Shown here: in pieces, positions 1-5,508 of the stretch
How positions within the stretch are numbered: position 1 is the stretch's first letter
How the letters are laid out: each line of letters begins with the position of its first letter
Assembly: GCA_035286745.1 (NCBI GenBank)
Contig: DATECU010000226.1
Location: forward strand, 1-7,343
Direction of reading: 5' to 3'
DNA: 7,343 nt
Origin: DATECU01 sp035286745
Lineage (GTDB): Bacteria; Acidobacteriota; Vicinamibacteria; Fen-336
Made by a program: the position numbers and the translations under genes
Notes under the pieces: generated by a model
Told to the model about the DNA's origin: nothing
Databases searched by the model: none
What the model saw: only the letters and a program-made list of their open reading frames with translations

Positions 1-710
1 GCGATCTCGGGGTTGTACGGCGGGTTGGCGGTGATGAGACCGAAGCGCCGGCCGGCCACCGGCGCGTAGAGATCTCCGGACAGGAAGGATGCGTTGCCGA
101 TCCCGTTGAGACGGGCGTTGAAGTCGGCGAAGGCCAGGGCCCGAGCACTGACGTCGACGCCGATCACTTCTCGCGCGTGGCGGCAGGCCAGAAGCGCGTG
201 GATTCCGGAGCCGGTGCACAGGTCGAGAGCGGCGTCCACCGGGGCCCGCACCGCCAGCGCGGCCAGGTCATAGGACTCGGAAAAGAGGGGCATCACCCGA
301 TTGGTGACGCCGTCGTCGTCCAGGGTGTCGGTCGCCAAGAGCAGCCCCGCGCAGGGGAAGAGGAGAACGTTGGCAGCGACCTCGCTCCCCGCCTGCCTCA
401 AGATGCCGGAGTCCAGGAGCGCCTCCCAGGCAGCCTCGCCCAGAGCCTCCCGCGACCGTGCCTCCGGCTGAGGCTCGCTGAACAGGAAGAGGGCGATCAG
501 GAGGTCAAGCGGCTCCTGGGGCTCTCGCGGGAAGCGGTCCTTGGCCCCCTGCGCCTTGCGCACCGCCATCCGCGGTACCGCGTTGCGAAGGCTGCCCAGG
601 CCCAGCCGGTGCGCGCACTCCGCCTCCTGGTAGCCCAGCGCCAGCAGCCGCTCGCGGACCGGGACCAGGGCCGAGGCGTCCAGCATCCGCAGAGGAATCG
701 AGTCGCTCAC
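1..710 (-). CDS. SAM-dependent methyltransferase, NPPY type (C-terminus cut by window edge)
   Basis: The 236 visible codons begin at GTG 710 and run off the left edge with no stop. Residues 161-171 (ALDLCTGSGIH) form SAM-binding motif I, D186 in VIGVDVS is the acidic residue after strand 2, and NPPY at 229-232 is the catalytic motif of enzymes that methylate amide or exocyclic amino nitrogens (PrmC, RlmG/RsmC and N6-adenine types). About 155 residues precede the methyltransferase fold, starting with a helical part and followed by a stretch ending TNRVMPLF. From memory this layout resembles the DUF7059-plus-methyltransferase proteins of actinobacteria more than PrmC; this is inferred. The substrate is unknown: protein glutamine, rRNA or DNA are all possible. 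The start lies 1 nt after the uvrC stop (TAG-C-GTG), with AAAGG about 11 nt upstream, so the gene is probably translationally coupled to uvrC. The C-terminal domain is not visible. Confidence 0.85.
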   Translation of the reverse strand, partial: MSDSIPLRMLDASALVPVRERLLALGYQEAECAHRLGLGSLRNAVPRMAVRKAQGAKDRFPREPQEPLDLLIALFLFSEPQPEARSREALGEAAWEALLDSGILRQAGSEVAANVLLFPCAGLLLATDTLDDDGVTNRVMPLFSESYDLAALAVRAPVDAALDLCTGSGIHALLACRHAREVIGVDVSARALAFADFNARLNGIGNASFLSGDLYAPVAGRRFGLITANPPYNPEI

Positions 711-711
711 G

Positions 712-2508
712 CTAGGTGTGCCTTTCGAAGTGGGCGCGGACTCGCGCCGCGGTCTCCGCACCCACCGAGGAAGCCAACTCCTCCAGGCTGGCCCCCCGCA
801 CGCCGCGGAGCGAGCCGAAACGAGACAGGAGCTTGCGCCGGCGAGCCGGGCCGATACCGGGTATCTCGTCCAGCTCCGAGTGCAGGGTGCGCTCCGAGCG
901 CGCCTTACGATGGAAGGCGATGGCGAAGCGGTGGGCCTCGTCCCGCACCCTCTGCACCAGTTGCAGGACGGGTGAGGAGTGCGGAAGAGCCACCGGCTGG
1001 GGGCGACCGGGCAGGAAGATCAGCTCCTCCTTCTTGGCCAGGCTGGCCACCGGCTGGCTGCCCAGGCCCAACTCCTCCAGGGCCTGGAGCGCGGCTCCCA
1101 ACTGGCCCTTGCCGCCGTCGATCAACACCAGGTCCGGCAGCTCCTTGCCTTCCTCCAGGAGCCGCCGGTAGCGGCGGCCCACCACCTCACGCATGGAGGC
1201 GAAGTCGTCGGGCGCTCCGGCCAGGCCCTTCACCCGGAACTTGCGGTACTCGCTCTTTCGAGGAAGACCGTCGGCGAAGCAGACCATGGAGGCCACCACA
1301 TCGGAGCCCTGGATGTTGGAGATGTCGAAGCACTCGATGCGGCGCGGCTCCACCTCCAGCTCCAGCGCGTCCTGCAGGGCGCGGAGCAGCATCTGGGCCT
1401 GGCGCCGCGGCTGCTTCCACTCCAGCTCGAAGGCCAGCCGGGCGTTGCGCACCACCAGGTCGAGCAGGCGCACCTTCTCGCCGCGCTGGGGCACCCGAAT
1501 CCGGACCTGGGTTCCGCGACGAGAGGTGAGCCAGGCCTGAACCAGCTCTCGATCGGGCAGCGCTTCCGGCAGCAGGATCTCCCGGGGCACATAGCGGGAG
1601 TCGCCGTAGTACTGCTGCACCGCCGACAACAGGAAGCCCTCCGGTTCGGCCAGTCCTTCGACCAGGTAGGCGTCGCGGGCCACCACCTTGCCGTCGCGGA
1701 CCGCAAACACCTGGAGAGCGGCCTTGCCGGCTTCGACGTGGAAGCCAAACAGGTCGCGCTCTTCGAGGTCGGTGGTGGTGATCTTCTGGGGCGTGTCCAG
1801 CCGTTCCAGAGTGCGGATCTGGTCGCGCAGACCGGCAGCCTCCTCGAATCGCTCTCCCTCCGCCGCCGCTTCCATGGCGGTCCGAAAGCGGCGCACCACC
1901 TCCTCGGTTCGCCCTTCCAGGAACAAGCGCGCGTCCTCGGCGGTCCGCCGGTAACGATCGAGCGAGCAGACCTCGGTCACGCAGGGCGCCAGGCAACGGT
2001 GAATCTGGTACTGCAGGCAGGGTCGCGCGCGCCTACCGTTAAGCGTCTCCTTGCACGAGCGGACGCCGAACAGCCGGTGAACCAGGGCCGCCGTCTTCCG
2101 CCCCAGGCTGGCGGGAATGAAGGGCCCGCCGTAGGCGTTGCCGTCCTCGGCCGGACGGCGCACCACGAAGAGACGCGGGTAGTCCTCGGCCAAGGTGAGC
2201 TTCAAGTAGGGGTGGTTCTTGTCGTCGCGGAGCAGCACGTTGTAGTGCGGCCGGTGCCGTTTGATGAGGTTGTTCTCGAGCGCCAGGGCTTCCATCTCGG
2301 TGTCGGTGAGCACCAGGTCGAGATCGGCGATCTCGCCGATCAGAAGCTCCAGTCGGGGGTCACGGGGGCGGCTGGCCTGGAAGTAGGAGCGCACCCGATC
2401 GCGCAAAACGCGAGCCTTGCCGACGTAGAGGATCCGGCCCGACGCGTCCTTGAAGAGGTACACGCCGGGCCGGACAGGCAGGCTTTCGAGCTTGTCCTGA
2501 AGCGCCAT
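712..2508 (-). CDS. uvrC: UvrABC excinuclease subunit C
   Basis: UvrC makes the 3' and 5' incisions around bulky DNA lesions after UvrB loading, in cytoplasmic nucleotide excision repair. The 598 residues match the usual length of about 600. The N-terminal GIY-YIG nuclease shows G15-V-Y17 and Y28-V-G30, arginines at 38-40, and E78 in LENNLIK. Cysteines C152, C164, C172 and C176 have the 12-8-4 spacing of the proposed E. coli UvrC iron-sulfur ligands. A UVR (UvrB-binding) coiled segment spans about 200-237. The RNase H-like second nuclease carries D395 (CFDISNIQG), D464 (LIDGGKGQ) and H526 (DEAHRFA), the expected catalytic triad. A helix-hairpin-helix region begins near 547 (IPGIGPARRRKLL) and runs to the end. 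All key residues are intact. ATG 2508 was chosen because it places the GIY motif at the normal distance; no clear SD precedes it. It is the first gene of a unit with the methyltransferase downstream. Confidence 0.98.
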   Translation of the reverse strand: MALQDKLESLPVRPGVYLFKDASGRILYVGKARVLRDRVRSYFQASRPRDPRLELLIGEIADLDLVLTDTEMEALALENNLIKRHRPHYNVLLRDDKNHPYLKLTLAEDYPRLFVVRRPAEDGNAYGGPFIPASLGRKTAALVHRLFGVRSCKETLNGRRARPCLQYQIHRCLAPCVTEVCSLDRYRRTAEDARLFLEGRTEEVVRRFRTAMEAAAEGERFEEAAGLRDQIRTLERLDTPQKITTTDLEERDLFGFHVEAGKAALQVFAVRDGKVVARDAYLVEGLAEPEGFLLSAVQQYYGDSRYVPREILLPEALPDRELVQAWLTSRRGTQVRIRVPQRGEKVRLLDLVVRNARLAFELEWKQPRRQAQMLLRALQDALELEVEPRRIECFDISNIQGSDVVASMVCFADGLPRKSEYRKFRVKGLAGAPDDFASMREVVGRRYRRLLEEGKELPDLVLIDGGKGQLGAALQALEELGLGSQPVASLAKKEELIFLPGRPQPVALPHSSPVLQLVQRVRDEAHRFAIAFHRKARSERTLHSELDEIPGIGPARRRKLLSRFGSLRGVRGASLEELASSVGAETAARVRAHFERHT

Positions 2509-2550
2509 GCTGGGTCGGGGTTCGAGGCGCCCACCGCGCCCCGAACCCCC

Positions 2551-2579
2551 AACGTACTGGGCTCCCCGCCCAGCGTCAA
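2551..2579 (-). promoter_or_regulatory. Candidate uvrC promoter with inverted-repeat spacer
   Basis: Read on the minus strand, TTGACG (2579-2574) is a good -35 match. After exactly 17 nt comes TACGTT (2556-2551), a weak -10. The predicted transcript would begin near 2544 and give a leader of about 36 nt. The whole 17-nt spacer is an inverted repeat with 6-nt arms (CTGGGC and GCCCAG) around 5 nt. The -35 and spacing are good and the -10 is poor, so this is a tentative call. Confidence 0.35.
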
Positions 2580-2604
2580 CCGAGGCTCACCTGCCACCGC
2601 CTGG

Positions 2605-2620
2605 CACCGGTGCACCGGTG
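2605..2620. repeat. Perfect 16-bp palindrome in divergent promoter region
   Basis: CACCGGTGCACCGGTG equals its own reverse complement over all 16 bases and also consists of two direct copies of CACCGGTG. It sits between the divergent uvrC and CDP-alcohol phosphatidyltransferase genes, upstream of both start codons and outside any gene. Its position suits an operator bound by a dimeric regulator, but it matches no operator consensus I know, and it is not the GAAC-N4-GTTC LexA box. The regulator is unknown. Confidence 0.5.
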
Positions 2621-2649
2621 TGCGCCACCTCACCGGGCCCTGGGATCGG

Positions 2650-2658
2650 TGATAGACT
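2650..2658 (+). promoter_or_regulatory. Candidate extended -10 for the phosphatidyltransferase operon
   Basis: TGATAGACT reads as an extended -10 (TGn followed by TAGACT, 4 of 6 matches to TATAAT). No recognisable -35 lies upstream. Transcription would begin near 2665, about 20 nt before ATG 2685 and inside the inverted repeat at 2661-2679. This is a weak call based on one motif and position. Confidence 0.3.
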
Positions 2659-2660
2659 CC

Positions 2661-2679
2661 CGGTCGGTTCGGCCGACCG
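2661..2679. repeat. Inverted repeat before the phosphatidyltransferase start
   Basis: CGGTCGG and CCGACCG are perfect 7-nt arms around a 5-nt centre (TTCGG), ending 5 nt before ATG 2685. As DNA it would overlap the predicted transcription start and could be an operator. As RNA it could form a hairpin occluding the start codon region, where no SD is present. The sequence does not distinguish these. Confidence 0.45.
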
Positions 2680-2684
2680 CCCTC

Positions 2685-3323
2685 ATGCTGACGGAGAGAA
2701 TCGGAGAAGTCCTCGCGCGCCCCTTCAACTTCGTGGTGCGCGCCTTCGCCCACGTCAATCCCGACGTCCTGACCATCACCGGCCTGATCCTGAACGGCGT
2801 GGCCTGCGCCTTCTTCGCCTTCTCCGGGGGCAAGGACTACCGCGAGACCGGCCTCTTGCAGGCCGGGGGGCTGGTGACCCTGGTGGCGGCCATCTTCGAC
2901 ATACTGGACGGCCGGGTGGCCCGGTTGCGCGGGCGCAGCACCAAGTTCGGGGCCTACCTCGACTCCACCATGGACCGCTACTCCGACATGGTGCTCTACA
3001 TGGGCTTCATGATCCTCTACGCCCGGGTGGACCGGACGCCCCAGATGGTGCTGGTCTGGGTGGCGGCCTTCGGCAGCTTCATGACCTCCTACGCCCGGGC
3101 CCGGGCCGAGAGCCTGATCCCGCAGTGCACGGTGGGCTTCCTGGAGCGACCGGAGCGGATCGTGTTGATCATCGTGGGCGCCCTCACCAACCGCATGGTG
3201 GCGGTGTTGTGGATCATCGCCGTGCTGTCGAACATCACAGCGCTCCAGCGTGTCGTCTACACCTACGTCGGGCTGAAGCGCGGCTGGATCCTGAGCCCCG
3301 ACTCGGAGGACCCGCCGAAGTGA
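2685..3323 (+). CDS. CDP-alcohol phosphatidyltransferase, PIP-synthase-like membrane enzyme
   Basis: Integral membrane enzyme that transfers a phosphatidyl group from a CDP-linked lipid to an alcohol, releasing CMP. The family signature is complete: D75-G76-x2-A79-R80-x8-G89-x3-D93-x3-D97, whose aspartates bind the metal and substrate. Hydrophobic segments lie at about 28-47, 57-74, 100-113, 120-136, 157-167 and 170-183, consistent with the usual six helices. SYARARAE (135-142) followed by ERPERIVL (154-161) resembles the phosphatidylinositol-phosphate synthase and archaetidylinositol-phosphate synthase branch rather than PgsA or PssA, so inositol phosphate is a plausible but unproven acceptor. 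ATG 2685 gives 212 residues and a typical N-terminus. In-frame GTG 2649 and ATG 2610 are possible, but they would translate the palindromic region. No SD precedes 2685. It is the first gene of a three-gene operon, overlapping the next gene by 4 nt. Confidence 0.9.
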   Translation: MLTERIGEVLARPFNFVVRAFAHVNPDVLTITGLILNGVACAFFAFSGGKDYRETGLLQAGGLVTLVAAIFDILDGRVARLRGRSTKFGAYLDSTMDRYSDMVLYMGFMILYARVDRTPQMVLVWVAAFGSFMTSYARARAESLIPQCTVGFLERPERIVLIIVGALTNRMVAVLWIIAVLSNITALQRVVYTYVGLKRGWILSPDSEDPPK

Positions 3324-3811
3324 CCCTTCCGGCGGCGTCCGCCGCCCTTCGCCGCCGGGTTCTCGGGCGTCGGGCTTTCGGCTTCTATCTGTGGACCAAG
3401 GTCCCGCTGGCCGCGTTCGCCGGCCTAAGGCTGGTGAGCCTGGACGACGAGAGCTGCACGGTGATTCTGCCCGGGGGCTGGCGCACCCGGAACCCATTCC
3501 GTTCCACCTACTTCGCCGCCCAGGCCATGGCCGCCGAGATGTCGACCGGCGCCCCCGCCATGATGCTGGTGGCGGGCGTGCCGGTCTCCGTCTCCCCGCT
3601 GGTCCGCGAGATCCGAGGCGTGTTCACCAAGAAGATCGTCGGCCCCTCGAGCTGGGTCTGTCGCGACCTGAGGGCCATGCGTGAGGTGGTGGAGCGTGCG
3701 GCCCAGAGCGGGGAGAGCGAGACCCTGGTCACCCGCTCCCGCGGCTACGATAGCGACGGGACCGAGGTGGGCGAGTTCGAGATCACCTGGTCCTTCAAGC
3801 GACGGGGCTAG
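3320..3811 (+). CDS. DUF4442-like hotdog-fold protein (putative thioesterase)
   Basis: The 163-residue protein has no signal peptide or membrane segment. The order of elements suits a single hotdog domain. An N-terminal helix with W25-K27 is followed by a strand (residues 37-50, ending TVILPG). Next comes RTRNPFRST (55-63), leading into the central helix YFAAQAMAAEM (64-74). A strand follows (about 80-88), and the end GEFEITWSFK (151-160) is strand-like. The asparagine just before the helix and this spacing recall DUF4442, a family related to acyl-CoA thioesterases. The match is from memory and no catalytic test is possible here. The start is GTG 3320, which overlaps the preceding stop in a GTGA arrangement, with GGAGG 10 nt upstream. 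Translation is therefore likely coupled to the phosphatidyltransferase, suggesting a role near acyl or phospholipid metabolism. Confidence 0.72.
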   Translation: MTLPAASAALRRRVLGRRAFGFYLWTKVPLAAFAGLRLVSLDDESCTVILPGGWRTRNPFRSTYFAAQAMAAEMSTGAPAMMLVAGVPVSVSPLVREIRGVFTKKIVGPSSWVCRDLRAMREVVERAAQSGESETLVTRSRGYDSDGTEVGEFEITWSFKRRG

Positions 3812-3813
3812 AG

Positions 3814-4389
3814 GTGGCGGTCGGCTTCGCCGTCGCTGGCGGCCAGAGTCGCCGCATGGGACGAGACAAGGCGCTCCTGGCCTGGGGCGAGTCGACCCTG
3901 CTTGACCATACCCTGGCCCGGCTTGGCGAGGTCTGCGATGAGGTCCGCATTCTCAGCGGCCCCACCATGCGCTACGCCAACTGCGGGTTCCCGGTGGAGG
4001 TGGACGCGGTTCCGGATTCCGGCCCGCTAGGGGGGCTCTACACGGGGCTCTCAGGCCTAGCGCATGACGCTCTCGGTCTGTTCCTGGCCGTGGATCTGCC
4101 CGGCGTCCCGGTCTCGCTCTTGCAGCAGCTCCTGGAGCTGGCGGGAGGCTTCGACGTGGTGGTGCCGGTGTGGAGCCGCGGTCCGGAACCGTTGTGCGCC
4201 GCCTACCGCAGCAGCTGCCTCGATCCGGTGCTCCGCTGCCTCAAGGCCGGGGACCTGCGGATGACCAGCTTCTGGTCCGAGGTGCGGGTGCGGCGCGTCG
4301 AGGAGGCCGAGTTGGCCCGCCACGGCGACCCCACCGTGTTCCTAAGGAACCTGAACACCCCCAAGAAGTACCAGCGGGCACGGCCGTAG
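3814..4389 (+). CDS. mobA: MobA-type molybdenum cofactor guanylyltransferase
   Basis: MobA joins GMP from GTP to molybdopterin cofactor to make the guanine dinucleotide form used by DMSO-reductase-family enzymes. The 191 residues match the family length. The N-terminal nucleotide-binding loop is AGGQSRRMGRDK (8-19), followed by DSGPLGG (68-74), the metal-binding AVDLP (92-96, D94), EPLCAAY (125-131) and the C-terminal RNLNTP (178-183), all in the normal order. GTG 3814 was chosen because it puts the loop at the extreme N-terminus as expected; it lies 2 nt after the upstream stop. No other molybdenum cofactor gene is present in the window. A related MobA-like sugar or alcohol nucleotidyltransferase cannot be excluded, given the neighbouring CDP-alcohol enzyme. 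Confidence 0.85.
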   Translation: MAVGFAVAGGQSRRMGRDKALLAWGESTLLDHTLARLGEVCDEVRILSGPTMRYANCGFPVEVDAVPDSGPLGGLYTGLSGLAHDALGLFLAVDLPGVPVSLLQQLLELAGGFDVVVPVWSRGPEPLCAAYRSSCLDPVLRCLKAGDLRMTSFWSEVRVRRVEEAELARHGDPTVFLRNLNTPKKYQRARP

Positions 4390-4393
4390 ACCT

Positions 4394-4402
4394 TGGTATG
4401 AT
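4394..4402 (+). promoter_or_regulatory. Extended -10 promoter giving a probable leaderless mRNA
   Basis: TGGTATGAT contains TGn followed by TATGAT (5 of 6 matches to TATAAT). It lies 5 nt after the mobA stop. Only 6 nt separate it from GTG 4409, so transcription would begin at or within a base of the start codon. No -35 is evident, which is common for extended -10 promoters. It gives the two-gene cassette its own expression, separate from the upstream operon. Confidence 0.6.
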
Positions 4403-4408
4403 CGTTCG

Positions 4409-4936
4409 GTGGAAAGGCTCACCCGCGGTCGGATCGTGGCGGCTCTGCGTGCCCTCGCGAGCGAGATCAAGGGTCCAGGGACCCCGGTCGAGCTGATCGT
4501 GGTGGGCGGCGCCGCCCTGGTGCTCTTGTACGATGCCCGAGACACGACCAAGGACGTCGACGCCTTTTCGGGCGATGCAGCGACTGCGGCGCAACTGCGT
4601 GAGGCAGCCGGACGGGTGGCCGACCGCTTCGGGCTTCCGAATGACTGGCTCAACGATGCAGCGAGAGGTTACGCTCACGGCCTGAGTCGTGGGCCAGTGC
4701 TGCTCGAAACTCCGTCTCTGGTGGTCAGGACCCTGACACCTGGCCAACTGTTGGCCATGAAGTTGTGCGCTTGGCGGGACGATGTGGATGTGAGCGATGC
4801 ACGGCTTCTTCTCTCGAAGATGCCGGGTGATCGCGACGCCGTCTGGCTGGCCGTTGCGCCGCATCTCCTGCCGGGGCGCGAGTTGAAGGCGAGCTACGCC
4901 TTCGCAGACCTGTGGGAGGCCGATCGTGGAGCTTAG
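4409..4936 (+). CDS. DUF6036/AbiEii-like nucleotidyltransferase-fold protein
   Basis: The 175-residue soluble protein has the layout of minimal nucleotidyltransferases. LIVVGGAALVLL (29-40) is the GG loop, and TTKDVDAF (46-53) supplies the D49-x-D51 metal-binding pair. LNDAARGY (81-88) follows, then LTPGQLLAMKLCAWRDDVD (109-127), with K118, R123 and D124/D125, and D130 before a leucine-rich helix. The K-R-D-D block is typical of DUF6036 and AbiEii/MenT-type proteins. Several members of this wider group are toxins that modify tRNA, but family membership here is from memory. GTG 4409 is the likely start because the promoter leaves no room for a leader. It overlaps the next gene by 11 nt, indicating a coupled pair. 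It might be a toxin, a tRNA- or drug-modifying enzyme, or a housekeeping enzyme of unknown substrate. Its T- and A-richer codons stand out slightly from its neighbours by eye. Confidence 0.75.
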   Translation: MERLTRGRIVAALRALASEIKGPGTPVELIVVGGAALVLLYDARDTTKDVDAFSGDAATAAQLREAAGRVADRFGLPNDWLNDAARGYAHGLSRGPVLLETPSLVVRTLTPGQLLAMKLCAWRDDVDVSDARLLLSKMPGDRDAVWLAVAPHLLPGRELKASYAFADLWEADRGA

Positions 4937-5279
4937 TCATTTGGTGAGAGCGCTCGTCGCAGGGGACATCCTCACTGCAAGACAATGGGTCGCCGACGCC
5001 AATCGCGCGGGGTTCGGCTGGCCAGGCGTTCCCAAGCCGGGGAACCTGGGCCCGGGCGAGTTGGCGGTGGCTGCGGGTGTGGCCGAGCTGCTTGCTGCCC
5101 GGGCCGGGCAGTCCCCTCCGGTCTGGACGGCCGGGATACCCGCAGCTCCCGAGTGCATCCTGCTGGTGCGGGCCGCTTCGTTCCTCCCACGCCTGCGCCG
5201 TCTGTGCGAGGAAGAGGGTCCGGAGCCCCTGCGCCGCCGGGGCATCCTGGCACCACCCAACTTCCTGACTTCGGCATGA
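4926..5279 (+). CDS. Small protein of unknown function, partner of the nucleotidyltransferase-like gene
   Basis: I do not recognise a named domain in this 117-residue protein. It has no signal peptide, membrane segment or helix-turn-helix that I can see. The N-terminal third (about 1-28) looks helical (LVRALVAGDILTARQWVADA). A second helix spans about 44-61. The C-terminal part (75-117) looks the most constrained: PECILLVRAASFLPRLRRLC, then EPLRRRGILAPPNFLTSA. The start at GTG 4926 lies inside the previous gene and has a strong GGGAGG SD 6 nt upstream (4914-4919), unlike the leaderless first gene. This supports real translation and coupling. By position it could be an antitoxin or regulatory partner of the nucleotidyltransferase-fold protein, but toxin and antitoxin roles cannot be assigned from sequence. 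Confidence 0.72.
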   Translation: MELSHLVRALVAGDILTARQWVADANRAGFGWPGVPKPGNLGPGELAVAAGVAELLAARAGQSPPVWTAGIPAAPECILLVRAASFLPRLRRLCEEEGPEPLRRRGILAPPNFLTSA

Positions 5280-5394
5280 GTCGGGCGGGAGGCACCAGGT
5301 CGACGTGAGGCCGCAGAAGGCGGGCTTCCCGACCACGGCCAACGGCAGGAGGTTGTCGACCGCTGACTGCTGATCGTTTCCGCCTTGGGACGTA

Positions 5395-5432
5395 GCGCGG
5401 CTCCGCCGCAACCGAAAGCGGCGAAGCCGCGC
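5395..5432. repeat. Long imperfect stem-loop, REP-like
   Basis: The arms 5395-5409 and 5418-5432 pair over 15 positions with a single C/A mismatch (8 bp, mismatch, 6 bp) around an 8-nt loop (AACCGAAA). The GCGCGGCTCCGCCGC arm resembles the palindromic repeats scattered between genes in many high-GC genomes. It may be a REP-type element, or a structure that stabilises or ends the upstream transcript. No T-run follows on either strand. Confidence 0.6.
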
Positions 5433-5460
5433 GTCGAGAGTTCAGAGTCGAGAGCTGAGG
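5433..5460. repeat. Two-unit degenerate tandem repeat (14 bp)
   Basis: Two 14-nt units lie head to tail, starting at 5433 and 5447. Both begin GTCGAGAG, and they agree at 11 of 14 positions. They directly follow the stem-loop. Two units are too few to prove an active repeat family, but the shared 8-nt core is exact. Confidence 0.5.
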
Positions 5461-5470
5461 CGCAAACGGA

Positions 5471-5493
5471 AATCGTCGCGCCGCGCGACGATT
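5471..5493 (-). terminator. Perfect 10-bp hairpin, probable terminator of the DsbD-N-like gene
   Basis: AATCGTCGCG (5471-5480) and CGCGACGATT (5484-5493) pair perfectly around a 3-nt loop. On the minus strand the hairpin begins 15 nt after the stop of the gene ending at 5509 and is followed by a moderately T-rich tail (ATTTCCGTTT). The tail on the plus strand is less T-rich, so a bidirectional role is possible but weaker. Confidence 0.6.
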
Positions 5494-5508
5494 CTCGGAA
5501 GTAGTAGA

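Larger units (their letters stand above)
5280..5508. other. Convergent intergenic region without a gene
   Basis: These 229 nt separate the plus-strand cassette from the minus-strand DsbD-N-like gene. From 5280 to about 5390 I see no gene, promoter or RNA; only a short repetition near 5362-5375 (GCTGACTGCTGATC) stands out. From 5395 onward the region is packed with secondary-structure elements, listed separately. Confidence 0.6.

Noticed and set aside
177..1529. Long open frame on the plus strand (450 codons)
   Set aside because: It lies antisense to the methyltransferase and uvrC, is very rich in R, P, G and A, and has no recognisable domain; it is a high-GC shadow frame.
2605..2620. LexA/SOS box upstream of uvrC
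   Set aside because: The palindrome does not match the CTGT-N8-ACAG or GAAC-N4-GTTC type, so no SOS control was called.
979..2652. 557-codon plus-strand frame antisense to uvrC
   Set aside because: uvrC on the other strand has every family motif; this frame is Gln-, His- and Leu-rich shadow sequence without a family signature.
2507..3319. Upstream extension of the DUF4442-like frame
   Set aside because: The frame is open to 2507, but this part overlaps the phosphatidyltransferase and is low-complexity Arg/Gly/Pro; the GTGA overlap at 3320 is the natural start.
2340..3497. 385-codon minus-strand frame across the divergent region
   Set aside because: It overlaps the start of uvrC and the whole phosphatidyltransferase gene, and its His-, Gly- and Gln-rich content is typical of an antisense shadow.
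4725..5411. 228-codon minus-strand frame antisense to the two-gene cassette
   Set aside because: It overlaps two better-supported plus-strand genes; the stretch near 5300-5370 looked mildly protein-like but matched no family I know.
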